From Treponema sp. (GTDB taxonomy: Bacteria > Spirochaetota > Spirochaetia > Treponematales > Breznakiellaceae), in NCBI GenBank assembly GCA_009787695.1, contig WQSW01000004.1, positions 34,494 to 88,663 on the forward strand: a DNA stretch of 54,170 nucleotides. The letters are read 5' to 3'. Positions 7,921 through 19,900 of the stretch are shown here, piece after piece (the first letter of the stretch is position 1; every line of letters begins with the position of its first letter). A program made the translations under genes and the position numbers. Under the pieces are notes generated by a model. That model was not told where the DNA came from. It made no database searches and was given only the letters and a program-made list of their open reading frames with translations.

Positions 7921-10900
7921 CTATCTTTTGATACCATTCATTAGAGTTTGATAACTATATTCTCCTATGTTTACTGTGCTTACTGTGCTTTGTCTTTGTG
8001 TTAAATTATTATTTACATTATAATTTAACCTAGTTGGCGTAACAAGAAAAATATCCCAGCTTAAAATTTCTTTATCTGTATAACTTTTTTTTCCTAGAAC
8101 ACCTTTGCTATTCCATGGATTTGCTACACTAACATATACGTCATACAAACCGTTAACAGAATTTAAAGAAAATTCAATTTCAGAAAGCATTACATAGTGA
8201 GCTCCACCCTGACCATTTGGAACTTGAAGACAGGCAAGATACATATTCTCAGATTGTGTAAACTCATATATCTGTTCTACGGTTGGTTTATCTGCAAAAA
8301 CAGATGTAACATTAAAATATCCATCTGAGTATCTTGTTAAAATATCTGCAATGTTTTGATTGGTTAATATTGATCCTTTTGAATATAGATCATCTTCTTT
8401 TATAAGGTTATGAAGTTGCTCTGCATTAATATTCTTACCGGTAAGTCGTTCCAAACTATATTTAACAGTCATAAATCGACAACCATAATTATGCAAAGAA
8501 ATAAAATCCATTTCTTTGTAACCATTCTCTATTAAAAGATCTTTATCTTTATAAAAATCTTCCCAAAGTTTCACTTCTTCTCCTTTTTCTAATTGTTCCG
8601 CTTCGTATCTTTCAAACGCTGCTAGTTTTCTTTCTTCGTTTATTTCATTTACACTATCTCGTGATGATGCATCAAAGAGAGGTATATTCCAGTATCCGTC
8701 TTCATTTTGAAAATTATTATTTGTCTCTGTTCTAATCCAAAAATAATCTTTGTCGTTATTATATGTTAGTTCCAGATATTCATCATACATTGAATAATCA
8801 CCTGTTTCCTTTGCATACAATAAGAATGCGTTTTCTAAATCAAAATCTTGATTATATTGATAAAACCATTCATGTTCCGCATTTATCCTGTTTGTCATTG
8901 CCAGTTTTGCTATTGAAGCTGTTTTAAGTTCATTAAAACTTGATGAACTTGTAACTATGTTTCCAGAAGCATCTGTTTCTCCGGTCACATACCCATCTCT
9001 ATATGCTTCATGTCCAAGAATAGCTGCTAAACGGAATTGATCTTCTGCGCTCATGCCTTGTTTATAACCTGTCAAATTTATTACCTTTTTACCATCTTCT
9101 CTGGTTGATTCTGCTGCATTTTTACCTTCAGAATCTGTAATTATTTTTATATCCCCTTTTAATATACCCCATAACTGGTCTTTTTGTACAGTATCACCGT
9201 AACCATATTGAGCGCGTAATGCAACAGCGGAATCAAATTTATTATCTTTATTATTTATATAATTACTAATTTTATTGTTTGTATTCCAGACCATTGCGCC
9301 TCTAACAGAAGATATTATATTATCAATACTGACATTTGCGCCTCCTGTGCCAAAATTCATTTTTACACCGTTGCGTCCTATATTTAATTCAAGTAAACCG
9401 CCTTGATATTTTCCGTCGCTTAATAAATTTAAGTTAAGTATATTAAGTGAAAAATCGTTTCCTAAAGCATAGTTTACACCTTGCCCTGCAATTGAACCAA
9501 CAAGATTGTTTAGTTTACTAACATCAATCTGATTTGTTTCATTAAAGCCAAATAATTTGTTTATATGATAACCGGTGTTAGTTGCATGCATACTTGATGA
9601 TACAAGAGAACTTGTCATGGATACAAGTGTATTCGTAAGCATATTATTAAATCCCGCTCTTACAATTTCACCTGAATAACCAAAACCATTTTCACTGTCA
9701 TAAGTAACTCCGCTGATAAGGTTTGTTGCAAAACCTGTTGTAAAAGTTTGAACCCCTGTCATCATTGTTTGAGCAATAACCGTATTTAATGTACCGGATA
9801 CATTTTTCATAACTGCAGTTGTCATTCCTTTGAAAACTCCTCCGCATAAACCTGCAACTGTATTGGTTACTAATGATTTACCAACGTTAAACGCAACTTC
9901 ATCAATTGATTTATATCCCATTGCTAAATCAAGACTTCCAAAGACAAGATCGCTGGCAGTACCGACACCGATAGATAACGCTAACATTGCAAAACCGCTT
10001 CCGCATGAAATAATTCCTGCCGCTATTGAGCCTGCAATTGTGCCGATGGTGCGGAGAGAGGGAGCGGTAAACCAGCTTCCGTCGTCATCCCACATTCGTT
10101 TATCCCAGGGAGCAAGAGTAAGTTCATAGCTTCCTTTTGAATCAACAACGTGCCAATAAATGTATTCGGATATTAAGCGTCCTAATTCACCTGCTCCTTG
10201 ATCATAAAACATTTCATCTTTTTCCGATCCCATTTCATCTTGCGGTTTAACTGTAGGACTATAACCGATGTGTGCACCGAATTTTCCTGGTGATTGTTCG
10301 CGCTCTTCTCCGTTATCATTCATTACCGATATTTTATTATTATCTTTTCCGAATATTTCTTCAGAAATTGTTTCAACTTCTGTCATTATATTATTAAGCA
10401 ATTCTCTTATTGCAATGGAATCCATATGTGCAATAGAATTTTCATCAAGATTTGTTTTTAGTGTTATTGGTTCTAAATTATAATTCACATAACCGCTTAT
10501 ATAAACAGTTTGTGTAATGACAGGCGTAAAAAGCGTAGAACCTTTTATTATATCTTTAACATAGTTATTCCCGCTTTTTCTCCAAAGTCCTTTGATAATA
10601 AAATGATTATCCATGTTTTCTCTAAAACCTTTGTTAGAATTTTCTACCATTTCAGATAAGCTTTTAACTATTTCTTCTGCATTCAAACGTGCGTTAAACG
10701 CAAGTATTCTTGATTCGTTGTTTGCAATTTCTGCATTGGTTTGTTTTGCAAGATCGGCTGCAGCTGTTTTTACAAGATTTGCATCCCATGTTGTACCGCT
10801 CATACCTCTCTTTACATTTACAGAAATAGAGGAAGAGATGCTGTTTAATGAGCTGAATGCATTTGCCATGTTTACAATTCCAGAAGATTGCAAAAGTTCT

Positions 10901-13900
10901 GACATCAGCGTTTGAGCGGCAGGAGCAGCGTCACGAATACCGAAAGGCTCTCTAGCATCTAAAAAGCGGGATAAACGTTCACCTTCTGTACCTATTAATG
11001 ATAAGAAAGAATCTGCCGACGCTTGATTAGCGGCATTTGCAGCTTGTTCCAGCCATCTTTCTTTATCTTCAAGCCCTGCAAGATAAAATTCGTTCCATTC
11101 ATTATTTATTCGTTCGTATTCATTTTTAAAATTTATATTCCATTGCCGGTACGAATCTTCCATTTTTTGTAAACCTATAGTCCAATCCATTCTGCCGCTT
11201 TCCAATATTTGTGCGGCTGAAGCTTGCCATTCATTATATTTATCTGTTATTTCTTTAAGAATTTGCTGCCACTCAATTTCTCTTGCTGAAAATTCTGTAT
11301 TATATTTTTTTTCTAAAGTATCTTCCGCTAATAAAACAATTTCATTACCGATAATATTAAAATCTGCAAGCATATTAATATTTATGTTTAAGTACTCGGA
11401 AAGATTATTAAACAAAACTGTATGCATATTATTTAAATGATTTTTCCAAGATAGAGCATTTTTTCCGTATGTTTTATTAATCTCTGCTTTTAAATCATTA
11501 ATAGAGGCTTTACCGTCAATATAAGCATTTACAACAGTTAAATAATTATTTTCATTTTGATTATGTTCATACTGTTTTGCATTCCAAAAATTTTCTATTT
11601 CAGATTTTGAATTGTTTTCCGCGTCTTTTGCCCAATAAACCAATGCTGCAAGAGCTTTTGATACGCTATCATATTCTTCATTTGAATTTTTTTGCATTAT
11701 CTCCCAATAATTTTTTATTTCTTTAATATCATCCAAATTTATTTTATTAGTACTTAATAAAGAATCATTTATATCTTTCCATACTATTTTTAATTTATCA
11801 GACTCTTTTCCTTCAAGAAAATCCAATCTTTTGCATGATTCAATATACGCAGTACTATAATCTTTTATTGATGATAAGTTTCCGTTAATTCCGTTGATCC
11901 AATTTTTTACCTCATTGCGCGTAATTTCAATTGGAGAAGTGATTCTATTTAATGTACTATCATTAATTCCTTTCATATCATTCCAAGCCCATTGCCAAAG
12001 GAAATTGTACCATTTACTTGCTTGTGATCTTGCTTCATTGTAATATTTATTTGTGTAATTATAAGCAAGTTCATAAACATCCAGAGTATACATTTTAGAA
12101 AATCCTTTCAGATAATCATTTCCATAACCTGACAATGTCAGAATAATGTAATATTCTAGATCAGATTTTTCGTTAGAAGTTAAACTGTCCCATGCGTTAC
12201 GAAAAATATTTTCGCTGTCAGTGAATAATTTGTTTCCGCTAACTGCAGAATATAAAGATTTAGTACGATCAAAAACTCCTGATTGTGTAGATAAAGAAGC
12301 AAAAGAACCGTTTTCTTTTGTCATTTCTCCCAGTCCGGAAAAACATTCTTCAAGAAATAATAAATCTTTGTTTGCATTTATAAGCGAACTAATAAGATAA
12401 TCTCTAGCTAAACTCCATTGTTTATATTTTTCTGAATTTGAAAAGTAGCCTGTCATTCTTTCGCTTAGACTTCTTAGCGATTCTTCATAATTGCTTATAG
12501 AATGAAATTCGCCTGATTGAGTATTTTTTGTATTGAAAAAACTTATTAGATCATTTGCTTTTGATGCGTCCATTCCATAGAGTTTCATAGACTCGTCTCT
12601 GGAAAAAACAAGTCTGCCGTTTTTAACAGTTATTATATCTTTTATATTCCAAGAAGAAGATTCGTTACTAAAGTTATATTCAAAATTTTGATCAATGTAC
12701 CCAAGCTGATACAATGACCTTTGATATTCTGAAAATATTTTATCATTGTTCATTTTTTCTAGTGCTATCGTTGATGATAATGCATTCATGGCTTCATTCA
12801 GCATGATTCTTTTTTTAAAACTTTGTTCATATGCTGAATATAAAGAGGCGTATTCTTTGTTTTCATAAGAACGGCTTTTTTCTTCGGTGTAAAGATCGGA
12901 AAGCACTTCTAAAACAGTTTTTGCACGTTTTAATTTTTCTTTGCTGCTTTCTAAGTTAATTGTATCGGTATTTAAATACGCTGTACTTGCCCATCTTTTA
13001 ATTGCATCTTGTTTTTCATATTCTAATTGCTTTTCATTACTTGATTGAAGCGTTTTATTTAAAACACGGTATTGATCATCATAAAGCGAACCATAGGTAA
13101 TAAATTTTTCTACTTCTAAAAAATAATTATTTTTTAATTCATTATATTTTTCTTTTTGATTAGCGAGTTCTTGTTCGCATTTTTCTAATACAATAGAAAC
13201 ATCTTCTGTATTTAATTTAGAAATATCATACGATCTTGCTGCATTAGCTAAATCTTCATATAAATATCTTAATGTATTAAATTGTAAATCAACCGCTGAT
13301 AATGCATTTTCATATAAATTAAAATAATAATTTGAATTTGCATAAAAATTGGATTGATTATTCTGAGAGAATAATTTAAACGAATCGTTTGTTCTATTAG
13401 AAAAATAAATTGCTTTATAAAATGCATCTTCATATATACCTTCTTTCCATGTTAATGCCGATGCTACAATAGGATAATTGGTATCAATATTTTCAGAGTT
13501 TAAATACTGCCGCCAATGCAAATCGTTTTCTGATAAATATTCATTTTTTTTAAGACTTTCACAGGCATCTGTTATCATTAATAAACAATCAAGAGAATTT
13601 TTATTATCCATTATTTTGTTAAAATCATTATTAATAGCTTCTGCTTCATATTCACTTATAAAATTTAATGAATATGAATAATTAATAAGCGTATTATATT
13701 GTGTTTGCAGTTTCTCATATTCTTGATAGAGAGCGTCTATAGTATTTACTGTCTTTACATTATTATAATGAGCATAAACAGTAACAAATTCGATTAATGA
13801 ATTTTTCCAATTATTAATTTCATATTCCAGCCATTTTGGAATTACAGAAAAACAATCTTCAAATTCTAAAAGAAACTTCGCTGTATTATTTACAAAATCA

Positions 13901-16900
13901 CCTGACATTGAAAATATAGCTTTTGTGATTGTATAAATATCCGGCAGAATAATTGCTGCTTCTGAATTAATACCGTATTTATTCATCAATACCGATAATG
14001 AATCACATGAATTTTTCCATGTTTCTTTTTGATTAAATGAACTGTAAAAAGCATAATCGCTGTATAAATCCAATAAGTTATAACAAAAATTATTTTCATT
14101 AAAATATTGAGAAAGATATTGTTCAGAACCAAGAAAAAAAGAATCTCCTGACACAAAGTAACTTATAAAAATATTTTCATCAGAATCGTCAGTATAATAT
14201 GATAAACCTTGCGCTATTCTTACTTTTAGGTCATTAAGAATTTCGTAAATATAAGAAGCCGTTTCTGTATCAACTATACAATTTTTTATTAATTCAGTAA
14301 AAACATATTCATCGTTTGTTAATTCTAAATTTTTATTGATATCTAAAAAATCAAATAATAATGTTAGTTCAAAATCAACTCTTTTATCCAAAAGAATTTT
14401 AGAGCTGTTTTTATAATCTTCTGTAAGCCGGTTTAATAAATTTTCACCGAAAAGCGCATTTTTTTCTTTGTCTGAAAGATTTATACCTTTTACCTTTTCA
14501 TACCAATCCGCCCCGCTAAAATCAGAATCATAAGCTCTTAACTGACCGTTAAGATTATCAGCAAATAAATTTATCGCTGCTAAACGAAGAAGAAAATCAA
14601 TTTCTAAATTCGATTCTTCCAGTTCTGCTACGGATAAAATATTATTACCGTCTCCGTTTATTAAAATATACAAAATATTTTGTGCTATTTCTTTTTGTTC
14701 TAAATTTGCCCAAGCCATTCCATAATCAAGTACATTTTTATAAATAGCATTGCTGCCGGATTTATAAAATTCTTTATATTGATTAGTTAAAAAATTATAT
14801 TTGTTATTAAGTTCTATACGATAAAAGTTTTTACGATCAATTAATGAGATTGTAATAAGTGCGGAATAATCAGATTGTAATTTGATCAAATTCTCTTCTT
14901 CCATTTTCATTATTAAAGTTAAATTATTTAATAATTCCTGCTGTTCTTTAATATTCGTTCCTGCTTCGTTTAACTTTTTTAATTCTTTTTCATAAACAGC
15001 TAAAGATTCATTATAAGAGAGCCTTGCTTCTTCCCAAGCACGAATACTTTCCGCTTCTGTCATTCTTCCTGCTGTTAATTCTTCTGCATAAGACATAACC
15101 GCTTGTGCAATATCTGTTTTTCTTTCCCAGTACAAAACAAGCGCGTTTGCTCTGACTAAAGCAATTTGATATTCATCAAGACAAAAATCTTCGCTTGATG
15201 CATCTGGAGAAAGAAAATCTTTTAATATTCCTGTTCCCAATAATTCAGCATAATTTTTTAGAATCATATCGCGTGTTTCATATGCTTTCGCTGTATAAGA
15301 ACGATAAAAAGGAAGAAGATTGTTCATTTCTGCAAGAGCATCAAATTTGTTCCGAGACAAATAACTGTAACCAATTTCTTTAGCAATAGCTATTTGCTCT
15401 GTTATTGATACATTATTTTTAAGAACATATCGTATTCGCTGCAGAGTGCTATCGTAATTATTAGAAATAAATTCTGAAAAACTATTTAATTCTGAAAGAA
15501 AATTCTTTTCTGCTTCTTTCCATAATTTATTCATTTCATCTTCTATCCAATTTGAAAAATCTGAATCTGATATGTCTTTATATTCTCCGCTCTCTGCTTT
15601 ATCGCCGCTGTACTGCTGCTGCCAAAAAAGAATGTTTTCTTTAGTAGAAGTTGCGGCAGATGCGCTTATTAAATACATATCAACTAACGCTTTTACTCTT
15701 GTCGTTCCTTCTCCAATTCTCATTTCTTTATTAAGTTCAAATTCTTTTTTAGCATCGGCTATATTTTTTTTAAATTCTTCAGAAATATTTATAAACAAAG
15801 CCTCGCCTGCACTGAATAATTCTTTCGCGCTTAATTCCCATTTTTGTCTTTGATCTTCCAATTGCTTAAAAGCAGAAAGCCATATCTCTTCGCCTTCGGA
15901 AAACATTTTAAATGTTTCCTGCTCCCATTCAATTCGCCTGATAAAAAACCTTTCTTCTGCTTCTTCCCATGCTTTTAATCCTCTGTCAAATTGTTCTTTG
16001 TAAAGAGTCAGCCATTCTTCACCTAACAAAGACAGATCTCCTATTCCTGCATCTGCTTGTTCTATTCTGACGTTTAACTCTTCAATACCGTTATTACAGG
16101 CTGCTTCAGTCTCTGAAATTAATTTTTCTGTAAATAAACGAGCCGCTTCATTGTCGCTTTTTTTTCGTAAACTCCAAATATCTCTTGTTCGTCTGCTTGT
16201 AAATATTCTTTCTTCTCTGGCTGCAATATTATTAAATTCTCTTTTTATTGAATCGTTCATGGTAATTAAAGTTTCACTTAGAATACGTCCCATTGATTCA
16301 CGCATTTCTGCCGGAATATAAGCTAAAAGTTCGGGAAATAAATAAATTAAGTTTTTTTCAAATGATGTACTGACTGCTTTTATATGGTTATCTGTTTCAT
16401 TGCGCCAGCTTAAAAGATCGTTTGAAAATTCTCTGCCGTCTTCGTTAAGGCGAACAATCATCGGATCGCCGGTTTTAGTATCAAAAAGAATATTGCCTTC
16501 TACATCAAGATGCCATGAAAAATTGGTTTGAATTTTTTCCAGCTTTTGCGATAAATTCACAACCGCATCTTCCGCTGCACTTCCGAAAAAACGCCCAAGA
16601 AGCCATTGCGAAAATCGTTTTTCAAGCTCTTCGTTACTCCAATTTTCTATTTTGTTTTTTGCGTCATTTAATTGCAAAGGATCATCGTAAATATTTAATG
16701 CGATTAACTCCCATGCATTTACAGCTTGCGATATTCCGTTTTTTGCTTCAGTCAGCCAACGCTCCGGATTTATTTCCCTGTCTGCTCTGCTAAAATGGCT
16801 GTCAAAAACTGATTTGTTAAATCCTTTTATTTCACCTAACGAAGGCTGTGCAAAAATAAAAGACGGAAATAATCCGTAAATTAATATAATTATTAAAAAA

Positions 16901-16935
16901 GATGAAATTGTTTTATTAAAATATTTTTTAATCAT
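7921..16935 (-). CDS. Giant exported protein (3004 aa): coiled coils, glycine/alanine-rich hydrophobic segment, papain-like C-terminus
   Basis: The start ATG at 16935 has GGAG 6 bases upstream. Residues 1-29 form a Sec signal peptide (cleavage after IFA). About 2000 residues of helical, Trp/Glu/Lys-rich coil follow; two blocks, near 310-400 and 1880-2000, share a spacing of Trp residues (for example FIRRIEWEQET and SAREIEWQQIL). Residues 2290-2420 are Gly/Ala-rich and hydrophobic, possibly membrane-inserting. Near 2640 is GHEAYRDG, like a zincin helix whose second His is Tyr. The last 200 residues carry C2819 (NYGCRFM), H2913 (GGAHYVML) and N2939 (VANPWNS), the order and spacing of a papain/C39-like fold. 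The architecture recalls very long spirochaete proteins (TIGR04388-like, from memory and unverified). Its start overlaps the RND gene by 8 bases, so it is translationally coupled to the pump. Role inferred: exported effector or surface protein. Confidence 0.85.
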   Translation of the reverse strand: MIKKYFNKTISSFLIIILIYGLFPSFIFAQPSLGEIKGFNKSVFDSHFSRADREINPERWLTEAKNGISQAVNAWELIALNIYDDPLQLNDAKNKIENWSNEELEKRFSQWLLGRFFGSAAEDAVVNLSQKLEKIQTNFSWHLDVEGNILFDTKTGDPMIVRLNEDGREFSNDLLSWRNETDNHIKAVSTSFEKNLIYLFPELLAYIPAEMRESMGRILSETLITMNDSIKREFNNIAAREERIFTSRRTRDIWSLRKKSDNEAARLFTEKLISETEAACNNGIEELNVRIEQADAGIGDLSLLGEEWLTLYKEQFDRGLKAWEEAEERFFIRRIEWEQETFKMFSEGEEIWLSAFKQLEDQRQKWELSAKELFSAGEALFINISEEFKKNIADAKKEFELNKEMRIGEGTTRVKALVDMYLISASAATSTKENILFWQQQYSGDKAESGEYKDISDSDFSNWIEDEMNKLWKEAEKNFLSELNSFSEFISNNYDSTLQRIRYVLKNNVSITEQIAIAKEIGYSYLSRNKFDALAEMNNLLPFYRSYTAKAYETRDMILKNYAELLGTGILKDFLSPDASSEDFCLDEYQIALVRANALVLYWERKTDIAQAVMSYAEELTAGRMTEAESIRAWEEARLSYNESLAVYEKELKKLNEAGTNIKEQQELLNNLTLIMKMEEENLIKLQSDYSALITISLIDRKNFYRIELNNKYNFLTNQYKEFYKSGSNAIYKNVLDYGMAWANLEQKEIAQNILYILINGDGNNILSVAELEESNLEIDFLLRLAAINLFADNLNGQLRAYDSDFSGADWYEKVKGINLSDKEKNALFGENLLNRLTEDYKNSSKILLDKRVDFELTLLFDFLDINKNLELTNDEYVFTELIKNCIVDTETASYIYEILNDLKVRIAQGLSYYTDDSDENIFISYFVSGDSFFLGSEQYLSQYFNENNFCYNLLDLYSDYAFYSSFNQKETWKNSCDSLSVLMNKYGINSEAAIILPDIYTITKAIFSMSGDFVNNTAKFLLEFEDCFSVIPKWLEYEINNWKNSLIEFVTVYAHYNNVKTVNTIDALYQEYEKLQTQYNTLINYSYSLNFISEYEAEAINNDFNKIMDNKNSLDCLLMITDACESLKKNEYLSENDLHWRQYLNSENIDTNYPIVASALTWKEGIYEDAFYKAIYFSNRTNDSFKLFSQNNQSNFYANSNYYFNLYENALSAVDLQFNTLRYLYEDLANAARSYDISKLNTEDVSIVLEKCEQELANQKEKYNELKNNYFLEVEKFITYGSLYDDQYRVLNKTLQSSNEKQLEYEKQDAIKRWASTAYLNTDTINLESSKEKLKRAKTVLEVLSDLYTEEKSRSYENKEYASLYSAYEQSFKKRIMLNEAMNALSSTIALEKMNNDKIFSEYQRSLYQLGYIDQNFEYNFSNESSSWNIKDIITVKNGRLVFSRDESMKLYGMDASKANDLISFFNTKNTQSGEFHSISNYEESLRSLSERMTGYFSNSEKYKQWSLARDYLISSLINANKDLLFLEECFSGLGEMTKENGSFASLSTQSGVFDRTKSLYSAVSGNKLFTDSENIFRNAWDSLTSNEKSDLEYYIILTLSGYGNDYLKGFSKMYTLDVYELAYNYTNKYYNEARSQASKWYNFLWQWAWNDMKGINDSTLNRITSPIEITRNEVKNWINGINGNLSSIKDYSTAYIESCKRLDFLEGKESDKLKIVWKDINDSLLSTNKINLDDIKEIKNYWEIMQKNSNEEYDSVSKALAALVYWAKDAENNSKSEIENFWNAKQYEHNQNENNYLTVVNAYIDGKASINDLKAEINKTYGKNALSWKNHLNNMHTVLFNNLSEYLNININMLADFNIIGNEIVLLAEDTLEKKYNTEFSAREIEWQQILKEITDKYNEWQASAAQILESGRMDWTIGLQKMEDSYRQWNINFKNEYERINNEWNEFYLAGLEDKERWLEQAANAANQASADSFLSLIGTEGERLSRFLDAREPFGIRDAAPAAQTLMSELLQSSGIVNMANAFSSLNSISSSISVNVKRGMSGTTWDANLVKTAAADLAKQTNAEIANNESRILAFNARLNAEEIVKSLSEMVENSNKGFRENMDNHFIIKGLWRKSGNNYVKDIIKGSTLFTPVITQTVYISGYVNYNLEPITLKTNLDENSIAHMDSIAIRELLNNIMTEVETISEEIFGKDNNKISVMNDNGEEREQSPGKFGAHIGYSPTVKPQDEMGSEKDEMFYDQGAGELGRLISEYIYWHVVDSKGSYELTLAPWDKRMWDDDGSWFTAPSLRTIGTIAGSIAAGIISCGSGFAMLALSIGVGTASDLVFGSLDLAMGYKSIDEVAFNVGKSLVTNTVAGLCGGVFKGMTTAVMKNVSGTLNTVIAQTMMTGVQTFTTGFATNLISGVTYDSENGFGYSGEIVRAGFNNMLTNTLVSMTSSLVSSSMHATNTGYHINKLFGFNETNQIDVSKLNNLVGSIAGQGVNYALGNDFSLNILNLNLLSDGKYQGGLLELNIGRNGVKMNFGTGGANVSIDNIISSVRGAMVWNTNNKISNYINNKDNKFDSAVALRAQYGYGDTVQKDQLWGILKGDIKIITDSEGKNAAESTREDGKKVINLTGYKQGMSAEDQFRLAAILGHEAYRDGYVTGETDASGNIVTSSSSFNELKTASIAKLAMTNRINAEHEWFYQYNQDFDLENAFLLYAKETGDYSMYDEYLELTYNNDKDYFWIRTETNNNFQNEDGYWNIPLFDASSRDSVNEINEERKLAAFERYEAEQLEKGEEVKLWEDFYKDKDLLIENGYKEMDFISLHNYGCRFMTVKYSLERLTGKNINAEQLHNLIKEDDLYSKGSILTNQNIADILTRYSDGYFNVTSVFADKPTVEQIYEFTQSENMYLACLQVPNGQGGAHYVMLSEIEFSLNSVNGLYDVYVSVANPWNSKGVLGKKSYTDKEILSWDIFLVTPTRLNYNVNNNLTQRQSTVSTVNIGEYSYQTLMNGIKR

Positions 16936-19900
16936 TTTTTACTCCAAAATTTAAATTTAAATTCCGCACAAGCGGAATATTTTCTGATCTGATTGGTAAT
17001 AGAGAATTTTTAAATATAAATAAAAGTGACGGTATGATGGTAATTGAACAAATAAATGAACTTGTAATCCCTAATGCGCTAACTAAAGATAAAGTTCTGA
17101 TAAGTGTGTTTACTCCTTCTGTTAGAAATAAAAACGGAATTGCTCCTGCAACAGTGGTTGCAGTTGTTGCAAGAAGCGCCGGCAATTTTCTGCGAAGCGC
17201 TGAATAAATACTTAATACTGTTTTTTCGTTCTTTGCTTGAATCACTGTGCGGATGCTGTCAACACAAAGAACAGCAGCGTTTATTGTCATGCCGCTGACA
17301 GCGATAAAAGCACATGCAATGGAAGAATTATACATACTGCCTGAGATACATAAACAAATTGCAGGAATTGCCAAAGACGGCGGAATAGCCGATAAAATTA
17401 ATAAAGGGATAGTAAACGATTCATTGATAGAGGCTATTATCATATAACAAAAAATTACCGCCATGATGAGCGAAAGAAATGAAGCAGATAAACTTTCACT
17501 TTTTTTTATGGCTTCAGGATCAAATTCGATTGAATAGTTTTGAGGTAAATCAATTTTACTAAACAAAGGATAAATTTCTTTTTTTACATGACGGGCATCC
17601 ATCGGTTTTGTAGAAATTGTAATTGAAGCATACCTTCGCCTATTATCTCTTCTAATGCTTGACGGCTCTCTTTCTTCTTTTGTTTCAATAAGTGAATTAA
17701 GACGTAATGATGATGACATATCTTCGTTTTTAAACGGAATTAATAAATCCAGCAAACCTTCTCTTGATTGACGCATAACATCGGTATTTTTTACACTTCC
17801 TGTTTTAATTCTTACATCTGTTTCTGCATTTGCAAACTTTGTTTGTTTATTAATTCTTTTATAAGCGACAGGTCCGTACACACCTAAACGTACGTTTGAA
17901 GTAGCGACAGAAAAATTAATCTTTGCATTTGCAAAATTTTCACGCTTAGGCGTTAAAACAAGTTTTTTACTTCCTTGTTTAAAATTTAAAACTCTTTCTT
18001 TTATTAATGGATGATCTGAACTATGCTTTAGCTGCGCAAGTTCTTCTGCAATTTCTCTGCATTTTTGATCTTCATCGCCGTAAATAAAAATTTGCCAATA
18101 ACGATCTTTGACCGTATTTTCATGAAAGAAAATAAAACCGCCGGGAATATAAATTTGTTTTGCTAAATCACGAATATGATGCGCTTTTGTTTTTTTCGCA
18201 TCAAACGAAATAAGCAAAGAACCTGAACCTGTCCGTGCGCCTGTTTCTACATTAATAATTTCTTCATTTCTTAAAAGCTGTTCGCTGTAAACTGCAAGAA
18301 GCCTGTCAACTTCTTCTGCAAGTAAGCCGCCGTCAAACTCAACTTGCCCGTAAACAGAATCTTCCGATCCAAAATTGCTTATATCTGCTCCTTTTGCAGA
18401 TAACACAATAATTGCCGCGATTGAAATTATAAAACCTATAAATAAAATAAAAATGGGATGACGTACACAATATATGATAGTTGCGGCTAGAGTCCTGTTA
18501 AAAATTCTACGGATTTTAAACTTACTAATAAAACGAGTAAACTTTAATTTTAACTTTTTCTTTTCATACTTCCAAAGTAAAAGAGGAGGCAAAAGAGAAA
18601 GACTTAAAATAAATGCAACAATGGTAACAACTGCAACAGCACTTGCAATTATTTTCGCATCGTTATCATCTATCGCTGTCAGAGGAAGAAGAGCAGCTAC
18701 TGTTGTTGCAGCACCTGCCAACAAAGGTCCTGCCAGTGTGCTTAAAGCAGCCGATGCTTCCTTGTAACTTGAACATTTACGCAATTTTTCTGAACAGAGA
18801 ATAACAGCATCTACTGCTGTGCCTATTCCGGCACCAATTCCTGCCAGTAAAAGCCTGTCGATTGAAAAACCTGCAATAAAGAGAACGGCAGCAGAGATCA
18901 AACAAATTAAAGGAATGGCAAGCGCACAGAAAAAACCCGAATAGTTTACCGTGCTATTACTGCTATTTAACAAGAAACTTATTATTGCAACCATAATTGC
19001 ACCTAACAAAGCCGCATTAAAAACCGAATTAAACGCCGTTGTTTCTTCCGCTCCTAAATCGGATAACACAGTAAATTCAAGAGGCAATGAATGCGTTTGT
19101 GCAGAACCGCGCGCAAACTCTGTTTGTGCAGAAAGTTCTTTTTTTATTTCCGCCGATAACTTACGCAAATCTGCATCATGTCTTCCCATAACGGCGATAC
19201 CTGCTGTTTTTTTTCCATTCAAACGCGAATATATTTCTGGTTCGCGTTCTTTTTCGCATATAACAGCAAAATCAGAAAGTTCGATAAATTTTCCGTCTTC
19301 TAAAGGAATAAGTGCGGTATTAAGCGAATCATATCTGCCGTCAACAGAAATAATTATTTCTCTGTTTTTATGTGTAATCGATCCTCCTGAATAAATCGAA
19401 TCGTTCATTGCAAGAACAGAAGCAACATAAGAAGGATCAATTCCAAGAAGACTGAGTTTTTCCTGATCAAGAATTAAATAAATTTCTTTTATCCCTACTC
19501 CTGAAACAATAACTTCTCCTGCACCTTCTAAACTTTCGAGTCTTGGTTTTACAATTTTTTCCAGCAATTGAGCAGCCGAATCATTTTCTTCTGAAGTAAA
19601 AGCGGCAGACCATACAGGAACCATCGAATTATTGGAACTTAAAATTTCCGGTCTTTGCACCGATGACGGAAGCGTTTCATAAACTCTTTGAGCCGCATCA
19701 CGGACAGCTTCATAATTTCCGTTAGATGATTTTTTTCTTAAAGATAAAAAACTTCCTGAACTGCCTTTTTTAAAACGTATAACAACAACCGAAAGACTGT
19801 TCTCGCTGGAACTGAGAACCGACATAACGCCGGGAATGGAAGAAAACACATCTTCCATTGGGATAGTAATACTTCTTTCCATTTCCGCAGCGTCAATGCC

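Noticed and set aside
9830-10915. Plus-strand open frames inside the giant gene
   Set aside because: They are antisense to a continuous 3004-codon gene, have low-complexity Ala/Pro/Ser content and no ribosome site.
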